Assembly (NCBI GenBank): GCA_028342535.1
Contig: JAOLWQ010000001.1
Location: 186,001 to 250,000, forward strand
DNA length: 64,000 bases
Reading direction: 5' to 3'
Origin: Methylophilaceae bacterium
Lineage (GTDB): Bacteria > Pseudomonadota > Gammaproteobacteria > Burkholderiales > Methylophilaceae
This document shows, in pieces, positions 27,264-35,797 of the stretch (position 1 is the stretch's first letter; each line of letters begins with the position of its first letter). Made by a program: the position numbers and the translations under genes. Below the pieces are notes generated by a model. The model was not told the origin of the DNA, searched no databases, and saw only the letters and a program-made list of their open reading frames with translations.

Positions 27264-28412
27264 ATGAACATAAAATCTTACAGCCAATTAAATGAAGCAA
27301 TTATTTTTTATAAAAACTATTTTCTCAAAAGCTTAAATAAAAATTTAAAACTAAAAAAAATATTGCTTAATGATTTATCAATAATAACAACGGGATTAAT
27401 ATGGATAGATTCTAAACCTAATAATTTAAGTGATTTTCAATCAAATAGGTATTTTTTAAATGCAATTCAAATAAAAAAGCTTCCCTTTGATGATCAGCTA
27501 AAAAAGTTTTTGAAAACCGATGTTAAATCTGATAAAAACTTTACGAAATATAAAGCTAAAAATTACAAAGATTTAATATTATTTTTCTCAAAATTAATTT
27601 TAAAAGAATTTGAGAAGAAAAATTTTAACAAAAAAACAAAATTATGGAATTTAAAAGCTAAAAATTCTTTTTTAAAAAATGGTTATGTAGTTATACCAAA
27701 TGTATTTAATGATAACGAATGTAATAAGCTCAGAAATATATGCTTAAAGCTTTCAAAAAAAGAAAATAAAAATGGATATTTTTATGGATTTAATAATGAT
27801 TTTCAAAGAGTTTATAACGTAATAAATAAATCAAAAGAACTTGGAGAATTAATTGATATACCTTTAATTAATTATATTATGAATGATTTATTTAATAGAG
27901 ATACGTTTCATGATAAATATACTCTTAGTAGTCATCATATTAATATTATTCCCCCTGGTGGCTCAGAACATAAATTACACTCGGATCTAGCGGTCCCTGA
28001 ACCAATACCAGATTGGCTAATAAGAATGAATGTAAATTTCATTTTTGAAGATTATAATGAATCAAATGGAGCAACTATCTGCTTGCCTGGTTCTCATAAA
28101 TTTTTAAAAAAACCAAAACCTTCTGATGACTTAAAATTTCACAAAAGATTAGTTTCAATGATTGCGCCAAAAGGTTCAATTGCAATTTGGACAGGTCATT
28201 TATGGCATAAAAGTGGAAACAATAGCTCATCAAAGCATAGAGTAGGTTTACTTACATGTTTTGTAGCTAGCTATATGGCAGAAATAGCCCTTGAAGAAAA
28301 TCATCCAAAAATTATTAAGAAAAAACAAATGCTTAAATATTCTAAAAATATTCAAAAATTATTACTAAATTTTCATGGTTTTAAAGATGGGCATGAAGTA
28401 CGTCATGATTAA
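27264..28412 (+). CDS. Phytanoyl-CoA dioxygenase family (PhyH-like) oxygenase
   Basis: 382 residues, very lysine/asparagine-rich. From about residue 130 there is a PhyH-type fold: NGYVVIPNVFNDNECNKLR, iron-binding HSD (H239, D241), ESNGATICLPGSHKFL, distal His in TGHLWHKSG (H315) and the 2-oxoglutarate Arg in KHRVGLLTCF. Enzymes of this group hydroxylate or rearrange small molecules, including sugar and lipid parts. The first about 125 residues have no family I recognise. Its site between radical SAM genes in a glycan island suggests tailoring of the glycan, which is an inference. Confidence 0.85.
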   Translation: MNIKSYSQLNEAIIFYKNYFLKSLNKNLKLKKILLNDLSIITTGLIWIDSKPNNLSDFQSNRYFLNAIQIKKLPFDDQLKKFLKTDVKSDKNFTKYKAKNYKDLILFFSKLILKEFEKKNFNKKTKLWNLKAKNSFLKNGYVVIPNVFNDNECNKLRNICLKLSKKENKNGYFYGFNNDFQRVYNVINKSKELGELIDIPLINYIMNDLFNRDTFHDKYTLSSHHINIIPPGGSEHKLHSDLAVPEPIPDWLIRMNVNFIFEDYNESNGATICLPGSHKFLKKPKPSDDLKFHKRLVSMIAPKGSIAIWTGHLWHKSGNNSSSKHRVGLLTCFVASYMAEIALEENHPKIIKKKQMLKYSKNIQKLLLNFHGFKDGHEVRHD

Positions 28413-28481
28413 TTATATTAAATTAATTGATATTAAATTTTAATACCATATAATAGACAAGAAATATTTGGGCCACATATT

Positions 28482-29477
28482 TTGGCAAAATTAAAATCAC
28501 AATTTAATTACGAAGGTCGATTAAAGCTCGAGGAAAATCTGCCTCTAAATTCACCACTTGTAGTATATGTAGAACCCTCATCATTTTGTAATCTTGAATG
28601 TAAATTTTGCCCACAACATAATGGTAGAGGTGAGTTTCCAACATTCAATATGAGTTTAAAAACTTTTCAAAAAACATTGGATGACATTTCTACTTTTAAT
28701 ACGAAACCTTCCTTAATGAGGTTTTGTGGAATCGGTGATCCCTTATTCAATAAACAAATATCTAAAATTGTTAAAATGGCAGGATTATCCAACGTTATCA
28801 AAAAAACCGAAATAATCACAAATGGGACTATGTTAAATGATGAAAGAATTAATACTTTTTCAGAATACCTTGACAGAATAGTAATATCGGTTGAAGGTTT
28901 GTCTGAATTGGATTATAGTACTTTCGCTTTAAGAAAAATTAATTTTGATAAATTTGTGGCGAATATTAAAAAATTCTATGAGATAAAAGATAGAAAATGT
29001 GTAATACACATCAAAATTCACAACGCAGCTGTTCGAACTTCCAAAAAGAAAAAAAGATTTTTTGAGATTTTTGAATCGATTTGTGATGAAATTTATATTG
29101 AAAATCTTGTGGATCTTTGGCCAGAAAAAAAATCTAATCTAGGATTAGATGCTGGACATCGATTTGAAAGTACACCACCACCTTCATCAAAAGTTTGCCC
29201 ACAAATATTCAAAAGTATGCAAGTAAATGCTAATGGAGAAGTTTTGCCTTGCTGTGTAGATTGGAAGTCAATCAATGTTGTTGGTGATATTAAAAAAAAT
29301 ACGCTAAAAGAAATTTGGCATGGAGAGACAATAAAAGATTTACAAAAAAAACATTTACTCGGACAAAGAAATACTTTTAGCCCATGTAATGAATGTAATC
29401 ACAATGAATACAGTGAAAAAGATAACCTAGACAAAGATGCACATATAATTTATAAAAAAATGTTTCCAAAAGAATAG
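28482..29477 (+). CDS. Radical SAM/SPASM protein
   Basis: 331 residues, starting at TTG 28482. The cluster motif CNLECKFC (C36, C40, C43) is followed by MRFCGIGDPLFNK, ITNGTMLNDERI and VISVEGLSEL. The C-terminal SPASM-like domain is CPQIFKSMQVNANGEVLPCCVDWK, IGDIK-like NVVGDIKKNTLKEIW and SPCNECNH. SPASM enzymes carry auxiliary 4Fe-4S clusters; in glycan loci they are usually uncharacterised. It follows the PhyH-like gene after 69 bases and precedes the double glycosyltransferase. Confidence 0.88.
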   Translation: MAKLKSQFNYEGRLKLEENLPLNSPLVVYVEPSSFCNLECKFCPQHNGRGEFPTFNMSLKTFQKTLDDISTFNTKPSLMRFCGIGDPLFNKQISKIVKMAGLSNVIKKTEIITNGTMLNDERINTFSEYLDRIVISVEGLSELDYSTFALRKINFDKFVANIKKFYEIKDRKCVIHIKIHNAAVRTSKKKKRFFEIFESICDEIYIENLVDLWPEKKSNLGLDAGHRFESTPPPSSKVCPQIFKSMQVNANGEVLPCCVDWKSINVVGDIKKNTLKEIWHGETIKDLQKKHLLGQRNTFSPCNECNHNEYSEKDNLDKDAHIIYKKMFPKE

Positions 29478-29585
29478 TTCCATTGCCAAAAACATATTTT
29501 CGAAGATTTACAAAAAAGAGTTATTTTTATTTAATCAATGCATTAAGCAATGCTCAAGAATTAAAATTGAAGTATTTTAAAATTT

Positions 29586-31727
29586 ATGGATGATATGTTA
29601 AAACAAAAAACTTCTTATAAGCTTACGATAATAATACCCTTCTATAAAGCCTTAGCTTATAGGCATATTATTATTGAAAATATTAAACGAAATAATTATG
29701 ACTTTGTATGTTTTATTTTAATTGATGATGGCTCTGAAGATGGCCATCTTGATCTTCTTAAAAAAGAAATAAAAAGTAATAATGTGACGTACATTAAAAA
29801 TCAACATAATTACGGTGTCTCAAAATCAAGAAATATTGGAATTCAAGAGTGTAAAACTGAGTTCCTTCTTTTTTGTGATAGCGATGACGATCTTGATTTA
29901 GCAAGGATTAAAGATATTAATTATGTATTCGATGAAAAGCCAGATTTACAAATATATGCTTTTAAGCATATTAACAAAAAGGGGTTTATAAACTATTCAG
30001 TCGATTATGGTTATGAAGGTCTTTTAAAAGGTAAAGATTTATTACAATTAATTAATACCTATTTAAAAAATCCAACTGGGCGCTCAATATTTATTTCTTG
30101 CTGGGGCCGTATCTATAAAACCAAATTCCTAAAACAAAATAATATTTCTTTTAATGAAGCTTTATGTATTTATGAAGATTCATTATTTGTTGCTGAAGTG
30201 ATAACTAAAGCAAGAAAAATTAATATTTGCCGAAGTGATATTTACAAACATTGGCTTCATGGAGAAGGAATGACAGTTTATGGTAACTCTACTGGTAAGT
30301 TTTGTGATCATATAGAAGTTCTTTGTAATTTTTTAAAAAATAATAAAATAAAAAATGTAACCCAATATCAATACTCATCAGTAAGTTATTTTGTATCAAG
30401 AACGCTAATGTTAATTAAAGGTAAAAGTTTACTTTTTATTTACAAAAATCTAAAACAATTATTAACTGAAGAATTGGTTGTTAATTCTTTAAGATCCCAT
30501 GAAATTCAATGTATAAAAATGCCGCTTATTAAGAGTTGGATGTTTAAAAATATATCTTTTCTTACTTTATTTATTTTTTTATATAACAAAATAAAACCTA
30601 CTATTTATGACAATAATATAATTAAAAATGATAAATTTCTTCAACGCCATATTAAAAAAAGGAAGCGTGATAAAAAAATTACTATTAGTATAATTATTCC
30701 AGTTTTTAATGACGAAAACAGATTATCTCGCTGTATTGATAGTGTTTTAAATCAGACGAATATTAATCTTGAATTAATTATAGTTGATGATGGATCAAAC
30801 GATACATCTCCACAAATTGCAGAATTATTTGCATTGTATGACGAAAGAGTTAAAGTAATTAGATCAAGGAATGGTGGGCCTAGTACCGCACGTAATATTG
30901 GAATTAGCCACTCAATTGGGGAATTTATCTTTTTCTTAGATTCCGATGACTGTATAAATAAAAATACCTTACAGCATTTGCTTATTGATATTAAGAAATC
31001 TAATATTGATTTAGCTGTTGGAGATTTTTTTATCTCTGATGATGGATCAAATGACGAAAGAATTAAATCAGGAAATGAATTAATATTTCCTAGAACAACA
31101 ATACTTAATAAATCTAAAATTAATGATTATATTAGTCACTATTTACAAAGCCCAAATAGGTACCCATTATTTACAATGTCATGGGGCCGTTTATTTAAGG
31201 CATCTATAATCAAGGAACATAATTTATTTTTTAACGAAAAGTTATGGCACTGTGAGGATGTTGAATTTAATTTTAGATATTTAATTTGGGCTGATAAGAT
31301 TTCTTTTGTTAGAAAGAATATTGTAAATCACACAGTTGGCGTCACTAGTTTAAGAATGCGTTTACCAAAAAATTTATTTAATTTTTTTGGATTCCATGAA
31401 GCTCTCAAGAGTATAAATGTTTATTTAAAAAAGATGGACATTAATAAGAATATTAGTAATAGCATTTCACATGCATATGTTACCTATTCGATTATATCGA
31501 TGATACGCCTCAGTTTTCAGTATGATAAAAACAATAAAAAGCAAACATTAAGATTACTGCGTGAGTGCATTAGCAATACAACCCTCCAAAATAATCTTAA
31601 ACATTACAAACCAAAAAGTGGTGAAAGCAAAATAATTCCATTTCTTATAAAAAAAAATCAACCCTTACTTCTTCTTTATATTTCTAGAATTAAGGGAATG
31701 TTAAGATATGATATTAGAAAAAGCTAA
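29586..31727 (+). CDS. Tandem double-domain GT2 glycosyltransferase
   Basis: 713 residues with two GT-A domains of family 2. Domain 1 (about residues 9-240) has TIIIPFYKALAY, LIDDGSEDG and LFCDSDDDLDLARI. Domain 2 (about 365-600) has SIIIPVFNDENRLSRCIDSVLNQT, IVDDGSNDTSPQI and FFLDSDDCINKN. Each copy later carries a SWGRIYKTKFL / SWGRLFKASII segment and an ED acidic pair (YEDSLFVAE, CEDVEFNFR), so the halves look like an internal duplication. Such enzymes can add two sugars in turn to one chain. It lies in the + block of the island. Confidence 0.9.
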   Translation: MDDMLKQKTSYKLTIIIPFYKALAYRHIIIENIKRNNYDFVCFILIDDGSEDGHLDLLKKEIKSNNVTYIKNQHNYGVSKSRNIGIQECKTEFLLFCDSDDDLDLARIKDINYVFDEKPDLQIYAFKHINKKGFINYSVDYGYEGLLKGKDLLQLINTYLKNPTGRSIFISCWGRIYKTKFLKQNNISFNEALCIYEDSLFVAEVITKARKINICRSDIYKHWLHGEGMTVYGNSTGKFCDHIEVLCNFLKNNKIKNVTQYQYSSVSYFVSRTLMLIKGKSLLFIYKNLKQLLTEELVVNSLRSHEIQCIKMPLIKSWMFKNISFLTLFIFLYNKIKPTIYDNNIIKNDKFLQRHIKKRKRDKKITISIIIPVFNDENRLSRCIDSVLNQTNINLELIIVDDGSNDTSPQIAELFALYDERVKVIRSRNGGPSTARNIGISHSIGEFIFFLDSDDCINKNTLQHLLIDIKKSNIDLAVGDFFISDDGSNDERIKSGNELIFPRTTILNKSKINDYISHYLQSPNRYPLFTMSWGRLFKASIIKEHNLFFNEKLWHCEDVEFNFRYLIWADKISFVRKNIVNHTVGVTSLRMRLPKNLFNFFGFHEALKSINVYLKKMDINKNISNSISHAYVTYSIISMIRLSFQYDKNNKKQTLRLLRECISNTTLQNNLKHYKPKSGESKIIPFLIKKNQPLLLLYISRIKGMLRYDIRKS

Positions 31728-31757
31728 AAAAGACCCTAAAGTTGTTATAATTCAATA

Positions 31758-33065
31758 ATGAGCTCATTGCTGATAGAAAAAAAGGAAGAATTAACTAAAA
31801 AGTTATGTTCTGTAAAAGAGCCAATAATAATTTATGGCGCAGGAGTTGCTGGCCAAGTATTACTAATTGCATGTAAGGAAGCTGGAATTCAAATTGAAGC
31901 CTTTTGCGATAATAACATTAAGAAAAAAGGCAGTATTTTAAATAGTCTAGAGATTATCCATACTGATGATATTAAAAATAGGCATCCAGAAGCAATTTTT
32001 ATAATATCTTCAGCAGACATAACAGACATAAAAGATCATTTAGTTGCTTATGGATATTTAGAAGCTAGCTTATACCCAGGAGGCTTAATTCTTAAGGGAT
32101 TTGATTTTAGTGAGTTTAAAAATCACTACGAACCTTACAATAATGAAGATAAAGATAAAGGATTTGTTGAGTTTGCAATTTCGAGCACGATTGAATGCCA
32201 TGAAGGATACTTAGACCCTAAAAAAATATTTATGAGAAGTGTTGATATTGTTGTAACTGAGAAATGCACAATGAAGTGTGTGGACTGTTCAAATTTAATG
32301 CAGTTTTTCGAAAAACCAGAAAGTTATGAAATTGATGAAATGAATAAAGCAATAGAGTTGCTTTGCTTGTTCTCTGACCAAATATTTGAGTTTAGAGTTA
32401 TTGGTGGAGAGCCATTTGTAAACAAGAAAGTACATAATGTTATTGAGAAGCTTATATCAGAATCAAAAGTGAAAAGAATTGTTATTTATACCAACGGAAA
32501 TGTAATTCCAAGAGAAAATCAAATTGAATGCCTAAAGCATGAAAAAGTACTTATGAATATTACTGATTATTCTAGATCTGGTGAAAAAATCGAAGACGAG
32601 TATACAAAAAAATTATCTAGATTTGTAAGAACTACAGATAAGCTTGAGCAACTTTGTATCGATAACGAAATTGATTATCGCCGACATCCACCAGAAAATT
32701 GGACCGATTGTGGGCGTATAGAAAATTTTAATAGGACAATAGAAGAAAATCAAAGGATATTTGATGAGTGCTGCTGCAAAAATCTTACTACATTGTCAAA
32801 AAATGAATTACATCGATGCCCTTTTTCTGCACAGATAACTAGGTTGGGTGTATGTGATGAAAAAGAAGATTATATTGATTTAACAAAGCACACAGACCTA
32901 ATTGCCAATCGTAAAAAACTTAAAAAACTTTTGGATGATAAGAGTAGCCTAAAAGCCTGTGATTTTTGTCCAGGGCGAGCACTTCATGACCCACAAATAA
33001 TTCCTGCAAAACAAATTAAAATGCCTTTACCATATAAGCGTAATGTTGAATTGAGTGATTCTTAA
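31758..33065 (+). CDS. Fusion: nucleotide-binding-like domain + radical SAM
   Basis: 435 residues. The N-terminal 100 residues resemble a Rossmann-type module (IIIYGAGVAGQVLLIACKEAGIQIEAFCDNN, then EAIFIISSADITDIKDHLVAYGY). This module also occurs at the C-terminus of sugar C-methyltransferases and at the start of PglD-like proteins. The radical SAM motif CTMKCVDC follows at about C170, with FRVIGGEPFVNK and IVIYTNGNVI. Late cysteines (FDECCCKNLTT, HRCPFSAQ, KACDFCPGRA) suggest auxiliary clusters. The architecture points to a sugar-nucleotide or lipid-sugar substrate, by inference. Confidence 0.85.
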   Translation: MSSLLIEKKEELTKKLCSVKEPIIIYGAGVAGQVLLIACKEAGIQIEAFCDNNIKKKGSILNSLEIIHTDDIKNRHPEAIFIISSADITDIKDHLVAYGYLEASLYPGGLILKGFDFSEFKNHYEPYNNEDKDKGFVEFAISSTIECHEGYLDPKKIFMRSVDIVVTEKCTMKCVDCSNLMQFFEKPESYEIDEMNKAIELLCLFSDQIFEFRVIGGEPFVNKKVHNVIEKLISESKVKRIVIYTNGNVIPRENQIECLKHEKVLMNITDYSRSGEKIEDEYTKKLSRFVRTTDKLEQLCIDNEIDYRRHPPENWTDCGRIENFNRTIEENQRIFDECCCKNLTTLSKNELHRCPFSAQITRLGVCDEKEDYIDLTKHTDLIANRKKLKKLLDDKSSLKACDFCPGRALHDPQIIPAKQIKMPLPYKRNVELSDS

Positions 33066-33103
33066 TTCTAAGTAATCATTATCCCCAATAAAGTAAGATA
33101 TAT

Positions 33104-34150
33104 TTATAAGGTAAATTTAGCAGTTTTTAAAATTGCATCCTCAAGAGATGTCCATTCCCTTACTTCAAGTGCTTCTCTAATTTTTTCTGTATTTGGAAGA
33201 TAAATATCTCTTCTAAAATTTCCTTCATGCAAATTTTTATCTTGGATGATTACTTTTTTAGAAGGGGCAATAATATCTCTTACCATATTAGCTAATTCAA
33301 TAACCTGTATTCGTCTTTCGGATCCCACATTAAAAATACCTTCTACATCCCTAACAAGAAGTTTTATTAGCCAAATTAAAGTATCTGATATATACAAGTA
33401 GGACCTATAAGGAGATCCATTACCATTAATTAGAATATTCTCATTAAAAATAGCATCATTAATAAAATTTCCAATTGCATAATGTATATCTAATGGTAAA
33501 TATGGACCAACAAATGAAAAGCATCTAGCAATTTTAAAATTAATATTATTTTCTATACTCATTTTAGAAATAATATCTTCAGCAAGTATTTTTCCTTTAG
33601 CTAATCCATTTCTTTTTTCAAGTTCTAGGGAGTGACATACATCACTTTCATCTTTCATGTCTTTAGAAGATGATCCATAAACAACACCGGACGAAGTAAA
33701 CAAAATTTTTGAAATATTATTTTCTATTGCAATTTCCATAATATTTTTTGTACCATTAAATAAAGTTTTAGTTTTGTTATTATCTGTCTCACCATTAAAT
33801 GTTTCTTCAGCTGATGTTGCAGCCATATGCAATAAGAAATCAAATTTATTAGTAATTTTTTTAAGATCTAAAATATCTATTTGAATTATTTTTAGAAATT
33901 TATTATTTTTATAATGAGGATTTTCTAAGAAAAATTTATTTTGATCTCTTGTTATTAAAGTAGTTAAAATATTTGTATTATAATTTTTGTTAGTATAGAA
34001 AATTAAACTGAGAAACCATTTTCCAAAAAAACCAGTTCCTCCTGTAATTAAAAGAGACTTATTTGATAGTAAATTGAATTCTTTTTTACAATTATTAAAA
34101 ATAAAATTTAAATCAGATTCAATATCATATTTAATCATCATTATTTCCAT
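33104..34150 (-). CDS. NAD-dependent epimerase/dehydratase family (extended SDR)
   Basis: 348 residues with the cofactor motif LLITGGTGFFGKWFLSLIF, DFLLHMAATSAEETFNG, LFTSSGVVYGSS and IARCFSFVGPYLP. The position that normally holds the catalytic Tyr of YxxxK reads NGLAK (EKRNGLAKGKILAE), so Tyr appears replaced by Asn. Extended SDRs in CDP-dideoxyhexose loci act as 4-reductases (RfbJ) or as YerF, which reduces the acetyl branch of yersiniose. This one may have that role. It is the last gene of the leftward operon and overlaps the Nudix gene by 20 bases. Confidence 0.85.
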   Translation of the reverse strand: MEIMMIKYDIESDLNFIFNNCKKEFNLLSNKSLLITGGTGFFGKWFLSLIFYTNKNYNTNILTTLITRDQNKFFLENPHYKNNKFLKIIQIDILDLKKITNKFDFLLHMAATSAEETFNGETDNNKTKTLFNGTKNIMEIAIENNISKILFTSSGVVYGSSSKDMKDESDVCHSLELEKRNGLAKGKILAEDIISKMSIENNINFKIARCFSFVGPYLPLDIHYAIGNFINDAIFNENILINGNGSPYRSYLYISDTLIWLIKLLVRDVEGIFNVGSERRIQVIELANMVRDIIAPSKKVIIQDKNLHEGNFRRDIYLPNTEKIREALEVREWTSLEDAILKTAKFTL

Positions 34151-34652
34151 TAATTAATGATTCATAGGGGGCATGTTGTTTAATAATATTTATTGGGGCT
34201 TTATCATGCCAAGACCATTGACCATTTTGAGGCTCGCCTTCATTATATTTTCTTTTTATATCAGGCTCACTTTCTGGCCTGCATTCATAAAGAAATGTTA
34301 TGAAGTGACCTCTGATATCTCTATTTTCAGCAAATAATTCCTTTATGGTTATTGGATCTTTGTTATGCGTAATAGACATTCCTAACTCAGATTCTGCAAC
34401 TTTATGAATTCTAGAAGAAAAGGTTTCTTTAAAGCGTATAATTCCACCTGGAATATGCCAGCCAGGACCATAGTATTTGTCATCTCTCCATATGAGGAGT
34501 GTTTGTTTTTTTTTATTTTTAATTAATAGGTCCACATTTGCCATGGCAGTTATGGAGCTAGCAAAGTAAAATAATTCATCAGGCAAGCCATCCCGTGGGT
34601 CAGGGATAATCTCCTTAATTTTCTTTAAGTATGACTCTAAAATATTACTCAC
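34131..34652 (-). CDS. Nudix hydrolase, GDP-mannose mannosyl hydrolase-like
   Basis: 173 residues. The N-terminal stretch LIKNKKKQTLLIWRDDKYYGPGWHIPGGIIRFKETF leads into a Nudix-box-like helix (SSRIHKVAESELGMSI). The canonical REUXEE core is degenerate (KVAESE), as in the Gmm/WcaH class that hydrolyses GDP-sugars with a different catalytic set. It overlaps the methyltransferase gene by four bases, so it is part of the operon. Substrate not determinable from sequence. Confidence 0.85.
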   Translation of the reverse strand: MSNILESYLKKIKEIIPDPRDGLPDELFYFASSITAMANVDLLIKNKKKQTLLIWRDDKYYGPGWHIPGGIIRFKETFSSRIHKVAESELGMSITHNKDPITIKELFAENRDIRGHFITFLYECRPESEPDIKRKYNEGEPQNGQWSWHDKAPINIIKQHAPYESLINGNNDD

Positions 34653-35797
34653 TCAATAATCTCAAGGTGATCTTCGCGTACAATTGCAATATTCTTAATA
34701 AAGGGATATTTATTAGATATGATTCTCTTTACTTCATCAGAATAACCAGCTGCAATAATAATTAGTGCATCAGGGTAACTATTTTCTAATTGCTCTGGCG
34801 ATTCAATTTTGATATTAGTACCGGAAGTATATTTATTTTGTTTAAAGTGTGCTGAATCTACTATATAGTTTATATGTTTGGCAATTCCTGATAAAGAGAT
34901 AATAGCTAATGACTGATGACCAGCTCCCCATATAACAATATTTTTATTATTAAATTTTTTAATATAGTTAGCAAGTTCATTATTTAATGAATTAAATTTA
35001 TCCATAAAATTATGAACTAGAAGAGGGGTTCTTTTCTTAACCTCAACAGATAAAATATAATCATGCCAAATTGTTTTGATTGAGATAATTTCAAATCCAT
35101 TACTTTGTAGTATTTGTGAAAGTGAATTCTTATCAAAATAAAAAATATGGTCAGTAATGAATTCTGTATAAAGTCCTTTTTTCTGAATCATTTCAAAATT
35201 AGGCACCTCAATAATTCCATATGCTTCTTCTGCTAATAAGTCCCATAAGATACTCAATGCTTCCGAGGGATTAGGCCAATGCTCCATAAAGCTAAAGATG
35301 CCAAATGCATCATAGCCTTTTTGGGGTTGATCTTGAATTACCAATTCACCATCTAAATAACCTTTACTTACTTCTAAACCTTTTGTTTTACACAAAGCTA
35401 AATTCTTATCAGAGTATTCCAAACCAAATGCTTTTTTAATACCAATTTTTCTTATAATATCTAGATAATCACCAGCACCACAACCAATTTCAATATATTT
35501 TTTATTAGATAGTTTATTTAACTCTATCCATTCTTTAAATTGTTGTATTCTAAAATTTTCCATTTCTTTCGAAACAGATACTGCTCTAATTACTTCTTTA
35601 TAATATGGAACAGGATCCAATATATGTTGCACTAGATTACATTTTGAACATTGGTAAATATCAAGGTTTACATTATTGTCTTTCTGATCAGGGTCATTAT
35701 GAAAATCCTGAGCTGATATAGGCGAGTCTTTATAAGATAAAAGTGGCGGTTCAAATAATTGACTTTTACATGATCTACATTTTAAATTAGCACTCAT
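34649..35797 (-). CDS. Sugar C-methyltransferase (TylC3/Methyltransf_13-23-14 type)
   Basis: 382 residues in three parts. The N-terminal zinc-binding domain has CRSC (C7, C10) and IYQCSKCNLVQH. The middle SAM-binding domain has YIEIGCGAGDYLDIIR and FGIFSFMEHWPNPSEAL. The C-terminal nucleotide-binding-like domain has NIVIWGAGHQSLAIISLSG and ALIIIAAGYSDEVKRII. This order is typical of NDP-hexose C-3 methyltransferases such as TylC3. They act on 4-keto deoxysugars, which fits the rfbFGH genes. The gene abuts the TPP-enzyme gene with no gap. Confidence 0.9.
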   Translation of the reverse strand: MSANLKCRSCKSQLFEPPLLSYKDSPISAQDFHNDPDQKDNNVNLDIYQCSKCNLVQHILDPVPYYKEVIRAVSVSKEMENFRIQQFKEWIELNKLSNKKYIEIGCGAGDYLDIIRKIGIKKAFGLEYSDKNLALCKTKGLEVSKGYLDGELVIQDQPQKGYDAFGIFSFMEHWPNPSEALSILWDLLAEEAYGIIEVPNFEMIQKKGLYTEFITDHIFYFDKNSLSQILQSNGFEIISIKTIWHDYILSVEVKKRTPLLVHNFMDKFNSLNNELANYIKKFNNKNIVIWGAGHQSLAIISLSGIAKHINYIVDSAHFKQNKYTSGTNIKIESPEQLENSYPDALIIIAAGYSDEVKRIISNKYPFIKNIAIVREDHLEIIE

